Shown: piece after piece, positions 41,510 to 49,825 of the stretch | Position numbering within the stretch: the stretch's first letter is position 1 | Layout: every line of letters begins with the position of its first letter | Origin: Halorubrum sp. Hd13 | GTDB lineage: Archaea; Halobacteriota; Halobacteria; Halobacteriales; Haloferacaceae | Direction: 5' to 3' | Assembly: GCF_002252755.1 (NCBI RefSeq) | Contig: NZ_NHOY01000110.1 | Span: 1-64,000 of the forward strand | DNA: 64,000 bases | The notes under the pieces: generated by a model | Told to the model about the DNA's origin: nothing | Databases searched by the model: none | The model's input: the letters and a program-made list of their open reading frames with translations, nothing else | Position numbers and translations under genes: made by a program

Positions 41510-41572
41510 CCGCGGCACCGACCCGCGGCGCCGACCCGACGGCTATTCGTACTCCGTCGCCCAACCGCCGGT

Positions 41573-42127
41573 ATGCGAGTCGGCGTCGGCAGCGGCAACC
41601 CGGTGAAGCGGCGCGCGGTCGAACGGGTCCTCGAGTCGTCGCGGGGGCGGGACCTCGCCGCCGAGCGCTCCGCGGACCCGACGACCGTCGCGGTCGAGTC
41701 GGTCCCCGTTCCGTCCGGAGTGAGCGAGCAGCCGACCGGTCACGCAGAGACTATCGCCGGCGCGGAGAACCGCGCCGAGACGGTCCTCGACGCGGGCGGG
41801 TACGACCTCGGCGTCGGGATCGAGGGCGGCGTAGCGCGGTTCGACGGCGCCGAGGAGCTGTTCCTCGTCATGTGGGCGGCGATCGACGACGGGTCGCAGA
41901 TGGGCCGCGGGAGCGGACCGAGCGTCGCGCTCCCCGCGGACGTTAGCGCGCGGATAGCCGGCGGCGAGGAGCTCGGTCCCGTGATGGACGACGTGCTCGA
42001 CACGACCGGCGTCGCGAAACGCGGCGGCGCCGCCGGGGCGCTGACGGCCGGCCGGATCGACCGCGCCGACGCGTTGGCGACGGCGGTGGCGGGGGCGCTC
42101 GGCCCGTTCGTGTCCGACCTGTACTGA
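41573..42127 (+). CDS. DUF84 inosine/xanthosine triphosphatase
   Basis: A 184-residue house-cleaning phosphatase of the YjjX/DUF84 family that removes ITP and XTP. 'MRVGVGSGNPVKRRAVERVL', 'PVPSGVSEQPTGHAETIAGAENRA' and 'GVGIEGGVARFDG' are the conserved blocks, and 'GAAGALTAGRIDRADALATAV' the end. It pairs in theme with endonuclease V, which repairs the same damaged bases in DNA and is 4.5 kb away. Confidence 0.92.
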   Translation: MRVGVGSGNPVKRRAVERVLESSRGRDLAAERSADPTTVAVESVPVPSGVSEQPTGHAETIAGAENRAETVLDAGGYDLGVGIEGGVARFDGAEELFLVMWAAIDDGSQMGRGSGPSVALPADVSARIAGGEELGPVMDDVLDTTGVAKRGGAAGALTAGRIDRADALATAVAGALGPFVSDLY

Positions 42128-42286
42128 GTCGGCGACGGGTCTCGGTCCCGCGGCGTTCGGTTTTCGTACCGAAACCGGGGACCGGTCCGGTGGTCGACGG
42201 TCTTTTTTCGGGGACGAATCACCCGACTGCGGCGTGTTAACCGGGTCTACCAACCCGCTTATGGGCGGACGTCGCCTGTATCGGGT

Positions 42287-42541
42287 ATGAGCACGGTCCA
42301 ATCGGACGCCGTCGTCGTCGAACCCGCCGGCCTCTCCGCGAAGCAGGCGCGGATCCTGCGCTACCTGCGCGAGAACGCCGGCGACCGGACGTACTTCAAG
42401 TCGCGGCTGATCGCCGACGACCTCGACCTCTCCGCGAAGGAGGTCGGCGCGAACATGGGCGCCGTCGCCGAGGCGGCCGCCGACATCGATGTCGAGAAGT
42501 GGGGGTACTCCTCCGGCACGACGTGGATGGTGACGGAGTAG
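42287..42541 (+). CDS. winged-helix protein (DUF7123-like)
   Basis: An 84-residue protein: 'LSAKQARILRYLRENAGDRTYFKSRLIADDLDLSAKEVGANM' is a helix-turn-helix and 'VEKWGYSSGTTWMVTE' the C-terminal wing strand. I know the family as DUF7123, conserved across haloarchaea with unknown target. A/T-rich elements (GTGTTAACC near 42234) lie upstream as likely promoter. Confidence 0.75.
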   Translation: MSTVQSDAVVVEPAGLSAKQARILRYLRENAGDRTYFKSRLIADDLDLSAKEVGANMGAVAEAAADIDVEKWGYSSGTTWMVTE

Positions 42542-42614
42542 AGGCGGGAAGGGTCGGAGAATAGCATCGTCGGCTACGGTTGTCGGCTACAGCCCGTCGA
42601 CTACGGGCAGTCGA

Positions 42615-43223
42615 TTACGGGTCGTAAGCGACGATTTCGGCTGCGTCGTCGGCGAACGCGACGGCGTCGGCGTCGAACGAGTCGGCGTATCGGACCACGA
42701 GCGTGAGCAGCCGTTCCGGCTCGGTCAGCACGTAGCCGTCGGTCCGGTCGAGCAAGCCGGCGTCGTCGAGCGCGCCGGCCGCGGCGCTGATCGTCGGCCG
42801 CGACACGTCCAGCGCGGCCGCGAGCTCCGCTCCCGTCGCGTCCGGGTCGCGCAACAGCGCGAGCACCATCCCGCGGGGCGTGTCCCGTCGGAGGTACCCG
42901 AGCGCTCGCTTGTCGAGGTCGTCGAACCGACCCGACGGGAAGTACCGGCGGTAGTCGGCGTCCTTCGTCGACTCGATCTCGCCCGCCTCCTCCAGCTTCC
43001 GGAGGTGGTACTGCGCCTCGCCGGTCCCGAGCCTGAGGTCGTCGCGGAGCTTCGAGAAGTGGGCGCCGGGGGTCGTCGGCACGTAGCCGCGGATCGCCTC
43101 GCGGGTCTCGTTGGCGTCGTCGCCGCCGTCGGCGCTCGCGGTCCCGACGAAGGGCGCGGCGGCTCCGATGGCGGCGAACCGCCGGAGCGTCTCGCGCTTC
43201 CGTCCGTCGAACCCATCAGTCAC
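42615..43223 (-). CDS. winged-helix protein with Tat-like N terminus
   Basis: A 202-residue protein from a GTG start. Residues about 50-100 form one HTH ('AHFSKLRDDLRLGTGEAQYHLRKLEEAGEI') and about 115-170 a second ('ATGAELAAALDVSRPTISAAAGALDDAGLL'), both typical of haloarchaeal regulators. The first 30 residues read 'RKRETLRRFAAIGAAAPFVG' then TASADGG, which looks like a Tat signal with a cleavage site. That is odd for a DNA-binding protein. The GTG is set by a stop codon pattern and by loss of family character upstream. It may be a misread start, with residue 35 or so being the true beginning. Confidence 0.65.
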   Translation of the reverse strand: MTDGFDGRKRETLRRFAAIGAAAPFVGTASADGGDDANETREAIRGYVPTTPGAHFSKLRDDLRLGTGEAQYHLRKLEEAGEIESTKDADYRRYFPSGRFDDLDKRALGYLRRDTPRGMVLALLRDPDATGAELAAALDVSRPTISAAAGALDDAGLLDRTDGYVLTEPERLLTLVVRYADSFDADAVAFADDAAEIVAYDP

Positions 43224-43500
43224 GCGAGAGGATAGTCGGCCGCGCGACAAAAGCACTTCGTTCGGGGCAGCGTCAGAATATCCGGTCGTTCGGGCGGCGA
43301 TACGGGAGATACGTATCGCTGGCGACGGCGGTATCGGCGTCGCGGCCGATAAGGATTTTCGAGGTGGAGCCCCCGACCTCAAGGAGCGAACGGAGTGAGC
43401 GAGTAGGTCGGGGAAGAAACCGATATGGTACGACACAACCGCCACACTGCGACCGACCGATTCCCGTGTCCATAAGTACCGTCGGGTACCCTCTGAAAAC

Positions 43501-44745
43501 ATGGATGTGCGTCGAACCGCCGTCGTGAAACTCGCCGTTTCCGACGAGCAACGCGACGCACTCCACCGAACCGCCGAGCAATACCTGTACTGCGCGAACC
43601 GAACCGCCGACTACTGTTGGTCCGACACCTCCTACACCGAGTGTAAGACCAACAAGCGAGAGGTTCGTGACGCGCTCTATTCCGAACTTCGAGAGGAGAC
43701 AGACCTACAGGCCCAACTTGTCCAAGCCGCTATCAAACGCGCTGTCGAAGCGGTCAAAGCGTGTGTCGAACGGTGGAAAAAGGGACAGCGCGTCTCTCAA
43801 CCGACGTTCACCGCCGAAACGATGGACTACGACATCCGGAGCGCAACCTTCTACCGGAACAAGGTGTCGCTGGCAACTGTTGAGGGCCGAGTCGAACCGT
43901 CGTTTGTTCTCCCGGCAGACAGTCCGACGCCCTACGAGCGGTACGTACTCTCCGAGAACTACGAGTTCCGCGAGAGTACGCTTCGGTACGACACGGCCAC
44001 TGACGAGTTCTATCTCAACATTTCGATGCGACGGACAGACGGTGATGGGGTTTCGGAAGATACCGGGCACTCCGACCAAACGGTCCTCGGTATCGACCTC
44101 GGCGTCAATAGCCTCGCCGTGTCCTCAACCGGCACGTTTTGGCAGGGGGACGACTACGACCACTGGTGTCGTGAGTTCGAGAAGCGACGTGGCGAGATGC
44201 AACGGCGCGGCACGCAGGCCGCACACAAGGCCCTGCTTCGCCTCGGGAAGCGTGAAGAAGCCTGGCGCAAACAGTATATCCACACGATCGCCAACGAACT
44301 CGTCTCGGAAGCCGTCGAACACGACTGCGACGTGATCGCGTTCGAAGACTTGAGCGACATTCGAGAACGACTTCCACAGGCAGAGTGGCACCACGTCTGG
44401 GCGTTCCGACGCTTGTTTGAGTACGTCTCCTACAAAGCCCCTAAACAGAGTGTCTCCGTGGAACAGGTCGAGCCGAGCCACACATCCCAACGCTGTTCTC
44501 GGACGGACTGTGGGTTCACGCACGAGAATAACCGCCATGGAGAACAGTTTGAATGCCAGAAGTGTGGGTATGAGGTGAACGCGGATTACAACGGCGCAAA
44601 GAATATCGGGCTACGGCACGCTCGAAAGCGGACACACAGACTCCGTTCCTCGCCCAAGTCGGGGAGCGGAGACGCACAAGTAGACGTGCGTGTGAATGGT
44701 GGGACGTTGAACGGTGAGAGTCACCAGCCTATTGCTGGCGACTGA
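43501..44745 (+). CDS. tnpB: TnpB RNA-guided endonuclease (IS1341-type 'transposase')
   Basis: A 414-residue, apparently intact TnpB, an RNA-guided DNA nuclease and the ancestor type of Cas12. The split RuvC site is complete: Asp199 ('VLGIDLGVNS'), Glu282 ('IAFEDLSDI') and Asp362 ('NADYNGAKNIG'). The zinc ribbon has C332-x4-C337 and C352-x2-C355. The N terminus (about 1-190) is the RNA/DNA-recognition part. Codon use is less GC-biased than in neighbours (more A/T at third positions), a sign of transfer. It lies between a regulator gene and SPFH without breaking either. Its guide RNA would come from its 3' end and flank. Confidence 0.95.
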   Translation: MDVRRTAVVKLAVSDEQRDALHRTAEQYLYCANRTADYCWSDTSYTECKTNKREVRDALYSELREETDLQAQLVQAAIKRAVEAVKACVERWKKGQRVSQPTFTAETMDYDIRSATFYRNKVSLATVEGRVEPSFVLPADSPTPYERYVLSENYEFRESTLRYDTATDEFYLNISMRRTDGDGVSEDTGHSDQTVLGIDLGVNSLAVSSTGTFWQGDDYDHWCREFEKRRGEMQRRGTQAAHKALLRLGKREEAWRKQYIHTIANELVSEAVEHDCDVIAFEDLSDIRERLPQAEWHHVWAFRRLFEYVSYKAPKQSVSVEQVEPSHTSQRCSRTDCGFTHENNRHGEQFECQKCGYEVNADYNGAKNIGLRHARKRTHRLRSSPKSGSGDAQVDVRVNGGTLNGESHQPIAGD

Positions 44746-44775
44746 TTGCCGGGAGTCTACATCAAAGCCTCATCA

Positions 44776-44873
44776 CCAGAAATCTCTGATTTCTGGTTAG
44801 CAGTCAGAACGCGGCACGTTCTGACGACACCCTCAAGGACCGAGGCGCGGAGCGCCGAGGGAGTAGGGTGGGG
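44776..44873 (+). ncRNA. probable omega-RNA 3' part / right-end hairpins of the tnpB element
   Basis: Three hairpins follow the tnpB stop codon: CCAGAAATC-TCT-GATTTCTGG (44776-44796), GTCAGAACG-CGGCA-CGTTCTGAC (44803-44825) and the right-end hairpin (44828-44870). TnpB guide RNAs are known to span the tnpB 3' end and the right end, with the guide being the flanking DNA. Sense RNAs overlapping tnpB 3' ends are reported in Halobacterium. The guide here would be antisense to the 3' end of the SPFH gene. The 5' end of the RNA lies somewhere in the last part of tnpB and cannot be fixed from sequence. Confidence 0.55.
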
Positions 44874-44877
44874 TAGT

Positions 44878-46014
44878 TTACGTCTCGCGCTCGACCTCTT
44901 CGTCGACTGGCTCCTCGTCCATCTCCTGAATGACCTCGTCCGCGGACTTGATGTCCGCGCCGGCGCCGCCGGCCTTGACCGCTTCGGCCTCCTTCTCCAG
45001 CTCCTCGACGTCCATCTCGGCGGACTCCTCGATCTGCCCGAGGATCTCGTCGATGTCGTCGAGCCCGAGCATCTTGCGGGTGTCGTCGTCGAACTCCTGT
45101 CCCTCGAGCCCCTCCATGTCCTGAACGTCGGAGCCGGAGAGCGCCTTGCCGTAGCGGCCGACGAGGCTGGTGAGCTCCTGCGGGAGGACGAACGTCGTCG
45201 ATTCGCCCTTGCCGATCTCCTCGAGCGTCTCCATCCCGCGCTCGATGATGGCGCGCTCGCCCATCGACTCCGCGGACCGCGCCCGGAGGACCGTCGAGAT
45301 CGCGTCCCCCTGCGCCTCGAGGATCTGGCTCTGCTTTTCCCCCTGCGCCCGGATGATGTTCGACTGCTTGTCACCCTCGGCCTGCTCGACCGCCGAGCGG
45401 CGTTCCCCCTGCGCCTCGAGGATCATCGCGCGGCGGCGGCGCTCGGCGGAGGTCTGCTGCTCCATCGCCTGCTGGACGTCCTTCGAGGGGTTGACCTCGC
45501 GGACCTCGACGCTCTCGACGCGGATCCCCCACTCGTCGGTCGGCTCGTCCAGCTCCTTCCGGATCTTCGCGTTGATCTCCTGGCGCTTGTTCAGCGTGTC
45601 GTCGAGCTCCATGTCGCCGAGGACGGCGCGGAGCGTGGTCTGCGCGAGGTTCGAGACCGCCTTCTTGTAGTCGTCCACCTCGAGGAACGCCTTCTTCGCG
45701 TCCATCACCTTGATGTAGACGACCGCGTCCGCCGTCACCGGCGAGTTGTCCCGCGTGATCGCCTCCTGGCGGGGAACGTCAAGCGTCTGCGTCCGCATGT
45801 CGAACGCGTACGTCCGGGAGACGAACGGCGGGATGAGGTTGATACCCGGTTCCAGCAGCTTCCGGTACTCGCCGAACACCGTGAGCGTCTTCTTCTCGTA
45901 GGCGTCGACGATCTCGAACGACTGCCAGAGCGTGATGACCACCAGCAACAAGAAGAGTAGGCCGATGCTCACCAGGCCGAAGCCGAAACCGGATTGGAGG
46001 GGAGTCGGATCCAT
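44878..46014 (-). CDS. SPFH/Band 7 (stomatin-like) membrane protein
   Basis: A 378-residue protein anchored by one N-terminal helix (about 10-30). The SPFH domain follows: 'EKKTLTVFGEYRKLLEPGINLIPPF', 'DVPRQEAITRDNSPVTADAVVYIKV' and 'WGIRVESVEVREVNPSKDVQQAMEQQ'. Then comes a long coiled coil rich in Ala, Glu and Gln ('AERRRRAMILEAQGERRSAVEQAEGDKQ'), and an acidic C-terminal tail. Stomatins form membrane rings and often work with NfeD proteins; one NfeD-like gene is at 263-919. Its stop codon coincides with the right edge of the tnpB element, so the last residues could derive from the insertion. Confidence 0.94.
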   Translation of the reverse strand: MDPTPLQSGFGFGLVSIGLLFLLLVVITLWQSFEIVDAYEKKTLTVFGEYRKLLEPGINLIPPFVSRTYAFDMRTQTLDVPRQEAITRDNSPVTADAVVYIKVMDAKKAFLEVDDYKKAVSNLAQTTLRAVLGDMELDDTLNKRQEINAKIRKELDEPTDEWGIRVESVEVREVNPSKDVQQAMEQQTSAERRRRAMILEAQGERRSAVEQAEGDKQSNIIRAQGEKQSQILEAQGDAISTVLRARSAESMGERAIIERGMETLEEIGKGESTTFVLPQELTSLVGRYGKALSGSDVQDMEGLEGQEFDDDTRKMLGLDDIDEILGQIEESAEMDVEELEKEAEAVKAGGAGADIKSADEVIQEMDEEPVDEEVERET

Positions 46015-46100
46015 ACCCCGAACTTAGGCCATCCCGTTCTTAATACTTCGCCCACGTGAGGGCTCGTTCCGCCGATTCTGGCGCGAGTCGCGGCCGCGGG

Positions 46101-46541
46101 TCACGCCCCGTCCGCCTCGAACCGCTCCGCGACGGCGTCGAGGGTCGCCCGCACCTGCCGCTCGTTGAACCGCCGGACCACGGGCTCTCCGAGGGCGGTC
46201 AGCGCGTTCTCCGGGAGGTCGTACTCCGCCGCGTACGTCAGTCTCGTCCCGCCGTCCGTCGGCTCGAACGTCAGGTCGATCGCGCCCGTCAGCCGACCGC
46301 GGAGCTCGAATGTCATTCGCTCGGTCGGTTCGTGGACCGTCTGGACGATCTCCCCGTCGATTCCGAGGCCCGCCATCCGGTAGGTGTACGCCAGACGCTT
46401 CCCGCCGTTCGGGAGCCGCTCGACGTCCCTGACGGCTTCGAGGCGGGGCGTGACGGCGGCGTGGTTGCGCGGGTCGTCGAGGAAGTCGAAGACGGACTGC
46501 GGGTCGGCGTCGATATCGGCGGAGTCGCGTGCGCTGAACAT
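46101..46541 (-). CDS. SRPBCC family protein
   Basis: A 146-residue helix-grip protein (START/Bet v1-like): 'DADPQSVFDFLDDPRNHAAVTP', strands 'RLAYTYRMAGLGIDGEIVQTV', 'RMTFELRGRLTGAIDLTFEPT', and a C-terminal helix 'FNERQVRATLDAVAERFEADGA'. It probably binds a hydrophobic ligand. It begins 15 bases after the stop of the Bat-like sensor, so it is likely co-transcribed with it and may bind a lipid or isoprenoid linked to that pathway. The ligand is not readable. Confidence 0.82.
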   Translation of the reverse strand: MFSARDSADIDADPQSVFDFLDDPRNHAAVTPRLEAVRDVERLPNGGKRLAYTYRMAGLGIDGEIVQTVHEPTERMTFELRGRLTGAIDLTFEPTDGGTRLTYAAEYDLPENALTALGEPVVRRFNERQVRATLDAVAERFEADGA

Positions 46542-46556
46542 GGAGCGAACCGGTGT

Positions 46557-48560
46557 TCAGTTCCGCGAGCGCGGGTCGACGTACGCCTCGACGAGCTTGC
46601 GCTCGGCCGCCCGGAGGTGCTGGTGGAACGTCTGTCGGGTGATCCCCATCCGCTCGGCGATCTCGGAGCCGTCGACCGGGCGGGGCCACTCGAAGTACCC
46701 GTTCAGCTCGGCCGTCTTCAGCGCCGACCGCTGGCGGTCGGTGAGGCGGTCGTCGACGGCCGCCGCGAACTCCGTCAGGCTCCGGTCGCGACTCTCGCGC
46801 TCGACGCGGGAGCGGAGCTCGACGCTCTCGTACTCCGCGCGGAACACGTCGAGCATCCCGCGTACGTCCTGCTCGGGCGGCGCCTCGATGGTGATGCTCG
46901 CGCTCGTCGCGTCGGCGGTGGCCTCGACGACGACGCCGCCGTACTCCGCGAGCCGCGTCAGCGGCGGCGACTGGGTGGCGGTCACGGCGATCGTGACGTC
47001 GCCGTTCGTCTCCGAAACCAGCCGGGCCGACTCGACGAACGGAAGCGCCTCGACCTCGCTCACGTCCTCGGTCGGGTCCGACGCCCTGAGGTACAGCTCG
47101 CAGGCGTCGTCGTCGAGGCGCGTGGTGCCGAGGTGTTCGATCTCCCCGCCGAGCGCGGCGGCGACCCGCGAGAGCGAGAACGAGGGGTCCCCGATCGCGA
47201 CCCGGAGCTCCACGACGCGGTCGGTCGTGAGGATGCGGGTCGTCTCCACCGAGTGGAGCCCGTTGGCGATCATCTTCCCGACCGACTCGCACACCTTCCG
47301 CTCGCGCCGGTCGAGGGCGTTCCCCTCGCTGCTGTAGATGCCGAGGAGGCCGTACCGCCGGTGGCCGTACGTGATCGGGACGACGAGGAGACGGGGCGCG
47401 CCGACCGCGCTCGGTGCGAGCCGGCCGTCCGAGCCGCTCCCGGCGGCCCGCCCGTGGACCTCCTCGGTCTCGATCGCCTCTCTGACTTCCGGCGGCGTCT
47501 CGTCGAGGGAGAACGACGCTCCCGCCTCGAGCGAGATCCCGCTCGCCGCGGTCACGTCCAGCCGCCCCGTCGCCGACGAGACCTCCGCGATCCAGCCGCC
47601 CATGTATCCCGGCTCGTCGGCGATCTCCTCGCAGACGCGCTCGGCGATCGTCTCCGAGTCCCGGCTCTCGACGAGTATCCTGCTGATTTCGCTGAGCAGT
47701 CCGTTCACCCGGCCGAGGACACGGTCGAGGGCCTGTCGCTCCGTGGCGAGCTTCTCCGCGCGCTCCTCCGCGAGCTGCTCCGCGCGCTTGCGGTCGGTGA
47801 CGTCGTTCTGGAACCCGACGTAGTGGGCCAGGTCGCCGTCGGCGTCGTACACCGGGGCGACCGTCAGCTCGTTCCAGAAGGGGGTTCCGTCCCGTCGGTA
47901 GTTCCGGATCTCGACGGTGATCTGCTCCTCCGCCGAGATCGCGCTCGAGAGCCGTTCGACCGTCTCGGGGTCCGTCCCGGGACCCTGTAGGAAGCGGGGG
48001 TTCCGACCGATGGCCTCCTCGGTCGGATACCCCGTGTGATCTTCCCACGCGTCGTTGACGTACACGAGCGGGTAGTCGGGCAGTTCGGGGTCGCTGAGAC
48101 TGACCCCGACGGGCGCCTCGCTCACTGCGCGGCTGACCTCCTCCACGCTGGGCTCGTGCCCCGAGACGTCCTGCTTGGCGCCCGGCGCGCCCTCCGCGGA
48201 GCAGACCGTCGAGACGTCGGTCACCAGGCGATCGATCGACGCGGAGCCGTTCTTGTGGAGGAACTCGTCGACGCCGCTCTCGAAGGCGGCCTCCAACACC
48301 TCCTCGTCCTCCACCGCGGAGAACATCACGACCGGAATCCGAGCGTCGGACTCCTCGATCGCCTCCGCCAGCGCGAGACCGTCGTCGCCCGGCAGGGAGT
48401 ACTCGCTCACGATGCAGTCGTACTCGCCAGTGGTCACCTTCGCCACCGCGGCGGTGGCGTTGTTGACCGTCGTAACGTCGAACCCCGCGGCGCCGAGCGC
48501 CGACGTGATTCGATCGCTCCCCTCCTCCGGATGGACCAAAAGGGCCCGAGAACCCGGCAT
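46557..48560 (-). CDS. Bat-like sensor regulator: receiver, PAS (LOV-like), GAF, HTH_10
   Basis: A 667-residue protein. Residues 1-120 are a receiver-like domain, but the acidic pocket reads 'LLVHPEEGS' and Glu53 in 'CIVSEYSLPG' replaces the phospho-Asp, so it cannot be phosphorylated normally. Residues about 145-255 are a PAS domain with 'GRNPRFLQGPGTD', the LOV signature with Pro188 in place of the flavin-binding Cys. A coiled linker, a GAF domain (about 290-440), the HTH_10-associated domain and HTH_10 ('LTDRQRSALKTAELNGYFEW', 'GITRQTFHQHLRAAE') follow. It is divergent from brp, the same partner as bat in Halobacterium, where Bat activates the opsin regulon. Confidence 0.9.
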   Translation of the reverse strand: MPGSRALLVHPEEGSDRITSALGAAGFDVTTVNNATAAVAKVTTGEYDCIVSEYSLPGDDGLALAEAIEESDARIPVVMFSAVEDEEVLEAAFESGVDEFLHKNGSASIDRLVTDVSTVCSAEGAPGAKQDVSGHEPSVEEVSRAVSEAPVGVSLSDPELPDYPLVYVNDAWEDHTGYPTEEAIGRNPRFLQGPGTDPETVERLSSAISAEEQITVEIRNYRRDGTPFWNELTVAPVYDADGDLAHYVGFQNDVTDRKRAEQLAEERAEKLATERQALDRVLGRVNGLLSEISRILVESRDSETIAERVCEEIADEPGYMGGWIAEVSSATGRLDVTAASGISLEAGASFSLDETPPEVREAIETEEVHGRAAGSGSDGRLAPSAVGAPRLLVVPITYGHRRYGLLGIYSSEGNALDRRERKVCESVGKMIANGLHSVETTRILTTDRVVELRVAIGDPSFSLSRVAAALGGEIEHLGTTRLDDDACELYLRASDPTEDVSEVEALPFVESARLVSETNGDVTIAVTATQSPPLTRLAEYGGVVVEATADATSASITIEAPPEQDVRGMLDVFRAEYESVELRSRVERESRDRSLTEFAAAVDDRLTDRQRSALKTAELNGYFEWPRPVDGSEIAERMGITRQTFHQHLRAAERKLVEAYVDPRSRN

Positions 48561-48679
48561 AGGATGCCTTTCGTCGGCCGAGGAATTAAGGTTTGATACC
48601 GGCGAAGGATGACCGGGTTACTTAAAAGACTCCATAATTTCGGCGTGCACACAACACGCTCGGACCCGTACATGCGGAC
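48561..48679. promoter_or_regulatory. shared brp / bat-like promoter region
   Basis: The 119 bases between the two divergent starts hold a TATA-like CTTAAAAG (48621-48628) set for brp and an AATTAAGG (48583-48590, plus strand) usable leftward. Overlapping the first is 'ACCGGGTTACTTAA', which has the ACC-N7-TT of the Bat UAS but A instead of the final G. That is one mismatch in the invariant bases and a poor position, so I give it little weight. Confidence 0.4.
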
Positions 48680-49723
48680 ATGTCCACGCGAGCCGTGAGC
48701 CGCGCCCGTCGCCGACTTTTCGGAGAACCGGAACGGACCGCTATCGACGCCTCGCGCGCCGCGCTACTGGTCCTCACCGTCGCGTTCGCCGGCGTGTACG
48801 CGACCGGCACCGAACCGAGCCTCCGGACGCAGATGCTCGTGTACCTCGTCGGGATGGTCGCGCTGAACCTCCCGCACGGCGGGTACGAGCACTTCTCGAA
48901 CCTCCGGCGCCGCGGGCTCCCCTTCGGCGCGCGCTACGTGGGGCTGTACCTCGCGTTCGTCGTCGGCTTCGTGGGGGTGTTCGTCGTCGCCCCGATGCCG
49001 GCGCTCGCGCTCGCGTTCGGCACGGCGGTCGCGAAGGGGGGGAACGGCGACCTCCACGTGATGGACGCGCTCGTCGGCACCGACCACCTCGTCTCGCGGC
49101 CGCAGCGCGCGCTCGCCGCCCTCGTCCGCGGCGGCGCCGTGATGATCGTCCCGGCCGTCGCGTGGACGGAGACGTTCTACGGCTTCACCGGCTACATGCT
49201 GAACGTGTTCGACGGGTCGCTCGTCGGTCCCGCAGCGAGCTCGCCGGAGGCGTTCACCACGGCGCTGGGCGCGGCCTACGGGCTCGGCGTCCTCCTCCAC
49301 CTCGGCGGCGGGCTCGCGACGGGCGGGGGCGTCACGCGGTCGTGGGTGCTCGACGCCGCCGAGACGCTGCTGCTCGTCGGCTACTTCGTCTTCGTGCCCG
49401 TGGTGATCGCCATCGGGCTCTACTTCCCGCTGTGGTACTCGCTGCGGCAGTCCGCCCGGAGCATGGTCGTCGAGGAGGCGCGGCCGAGTCGGACCGAAGG
49501 CGTCTCCGTCGTGATGGCGTGGGGCGTGCTCGTGGTCGGCGCGCTCGTGACCGCATCGGTCGCGAGCGCGCTGTGGCTGGTCGCGCCGAACCCGCTCGCC
49601 GGCGGCTCGCTGCTGCCGGGGGCGGTCGCCTTCTACACGATCTTCGTCTGCATCATCGCGCTCCCGCACGTCGTCGTCGGCGAGTGGCTCGACTTCGGAC
49701 GGGGGATCTGGTACGTTCCCTGA
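48680..49723 (+). CDS. brp: Brp/Blh-type beta-carotene 15,15'-dioxygenase
   Basis: A 347-residue integral membrane enzyme cleaving beta-carotene into two retinals. Conserved His and Asp motifs, the presumed iron site, are seen in 'LNLPHGGYEHFSNL' (His66, His71), 'GNGDLHVMDALVGTDHLVSRP' (His126, His136), 'LHLGGGLATGG' and 'IIALPHVVVGEWLDFGRG'. About eight hydrophobic segments fit the family. It supplies the chromophore for halorhodopsin (10218-11069). In Halobacterium brp and bat lie next to the opsin gene; here brp and the bat-like gene are a divergent pair 37 kb from hop. Confidence 0.95.
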   Translation: MSTRAVSRARRRLFGEPERTAIDASRAALLVLTVAFAGVYATGTEPSLRTQMLVYLVGMVALNLPHGGYEHFSNLRRRGLPFGARYVGLYLAFVVGFVGVFVVAPMPALALAFGTAVAKGGNGDLHVMDALVGTDHLVSRPQRALAALVRGGAVMIVPAVAWTETFYGFTGYMLNVFDGSLVGPAASSPEAFTTALGAAYGLGVLLHLGGGLATGGGVTRSWVLDAAETLLLVGYFVFVPVVIAIGLYFPLWYSLRQSARSMVVEEARPSRTEGVSVVMAWGVLVVGALVTASVASALWLVAPNPLAGGSLLPGAVAFYTIFVCIIALPHVVVGEWLDFGRGIWYVP

Positions 49724-49825
49724 GCCGACGGCCGCACGCGTCTCGACCGGCCGCGGCCCGGCGTCTGCGGCCCGGTCGCTCGACAGATAACAAGCACTAA
49801 AACCCGGCTCGTCGACCGATCCGGT

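Larger units (their letters stand above)
43371..44873 (+). mobile_element. tnpB-only insertion sequence (IS200/IS605 superfamily, IS1341 type)
   Basis: A tnpB gene lies between two hairpins of one architecture in the same orientation. Left, 43371-43413: stem CCCCGACCT/AGGTCGGGG, then CAAGGA, inner hairpin GC-GA-AC-GGA-GT-GA-GC, GAGT. Right, 44828-44873: stem CACCCT/AGGGTG, CAAGGA, inner hairpin CC-GA-GGCGC-GGA-GCGCC-GA-GG, GAGT. The superfamily has subterminal hairpins, not inverted repeats, at both ends. No tnpA is present, so movement needs TnpA in trans. Exact cut sites are not determined; the right end reaches the stop codon of the SPFH gene. GC content is clearly lower than in its neighbours. 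Confidence 0.8.

Noticed and set aside
43501-44745. TnpB as a broken pseudogene
   Set aside because: All three RuvC acidic residues, four zinc Cys and both terminal hairpins are present, with no frameshift or internal stop.
48618-48631. Bat UAS before brp ('ACCGGGTTACTTAA' region)
   Set aside because: The final invariant G is A and the site overlaps the TATA element instead of preceding it. It is recorded only as a weak match.
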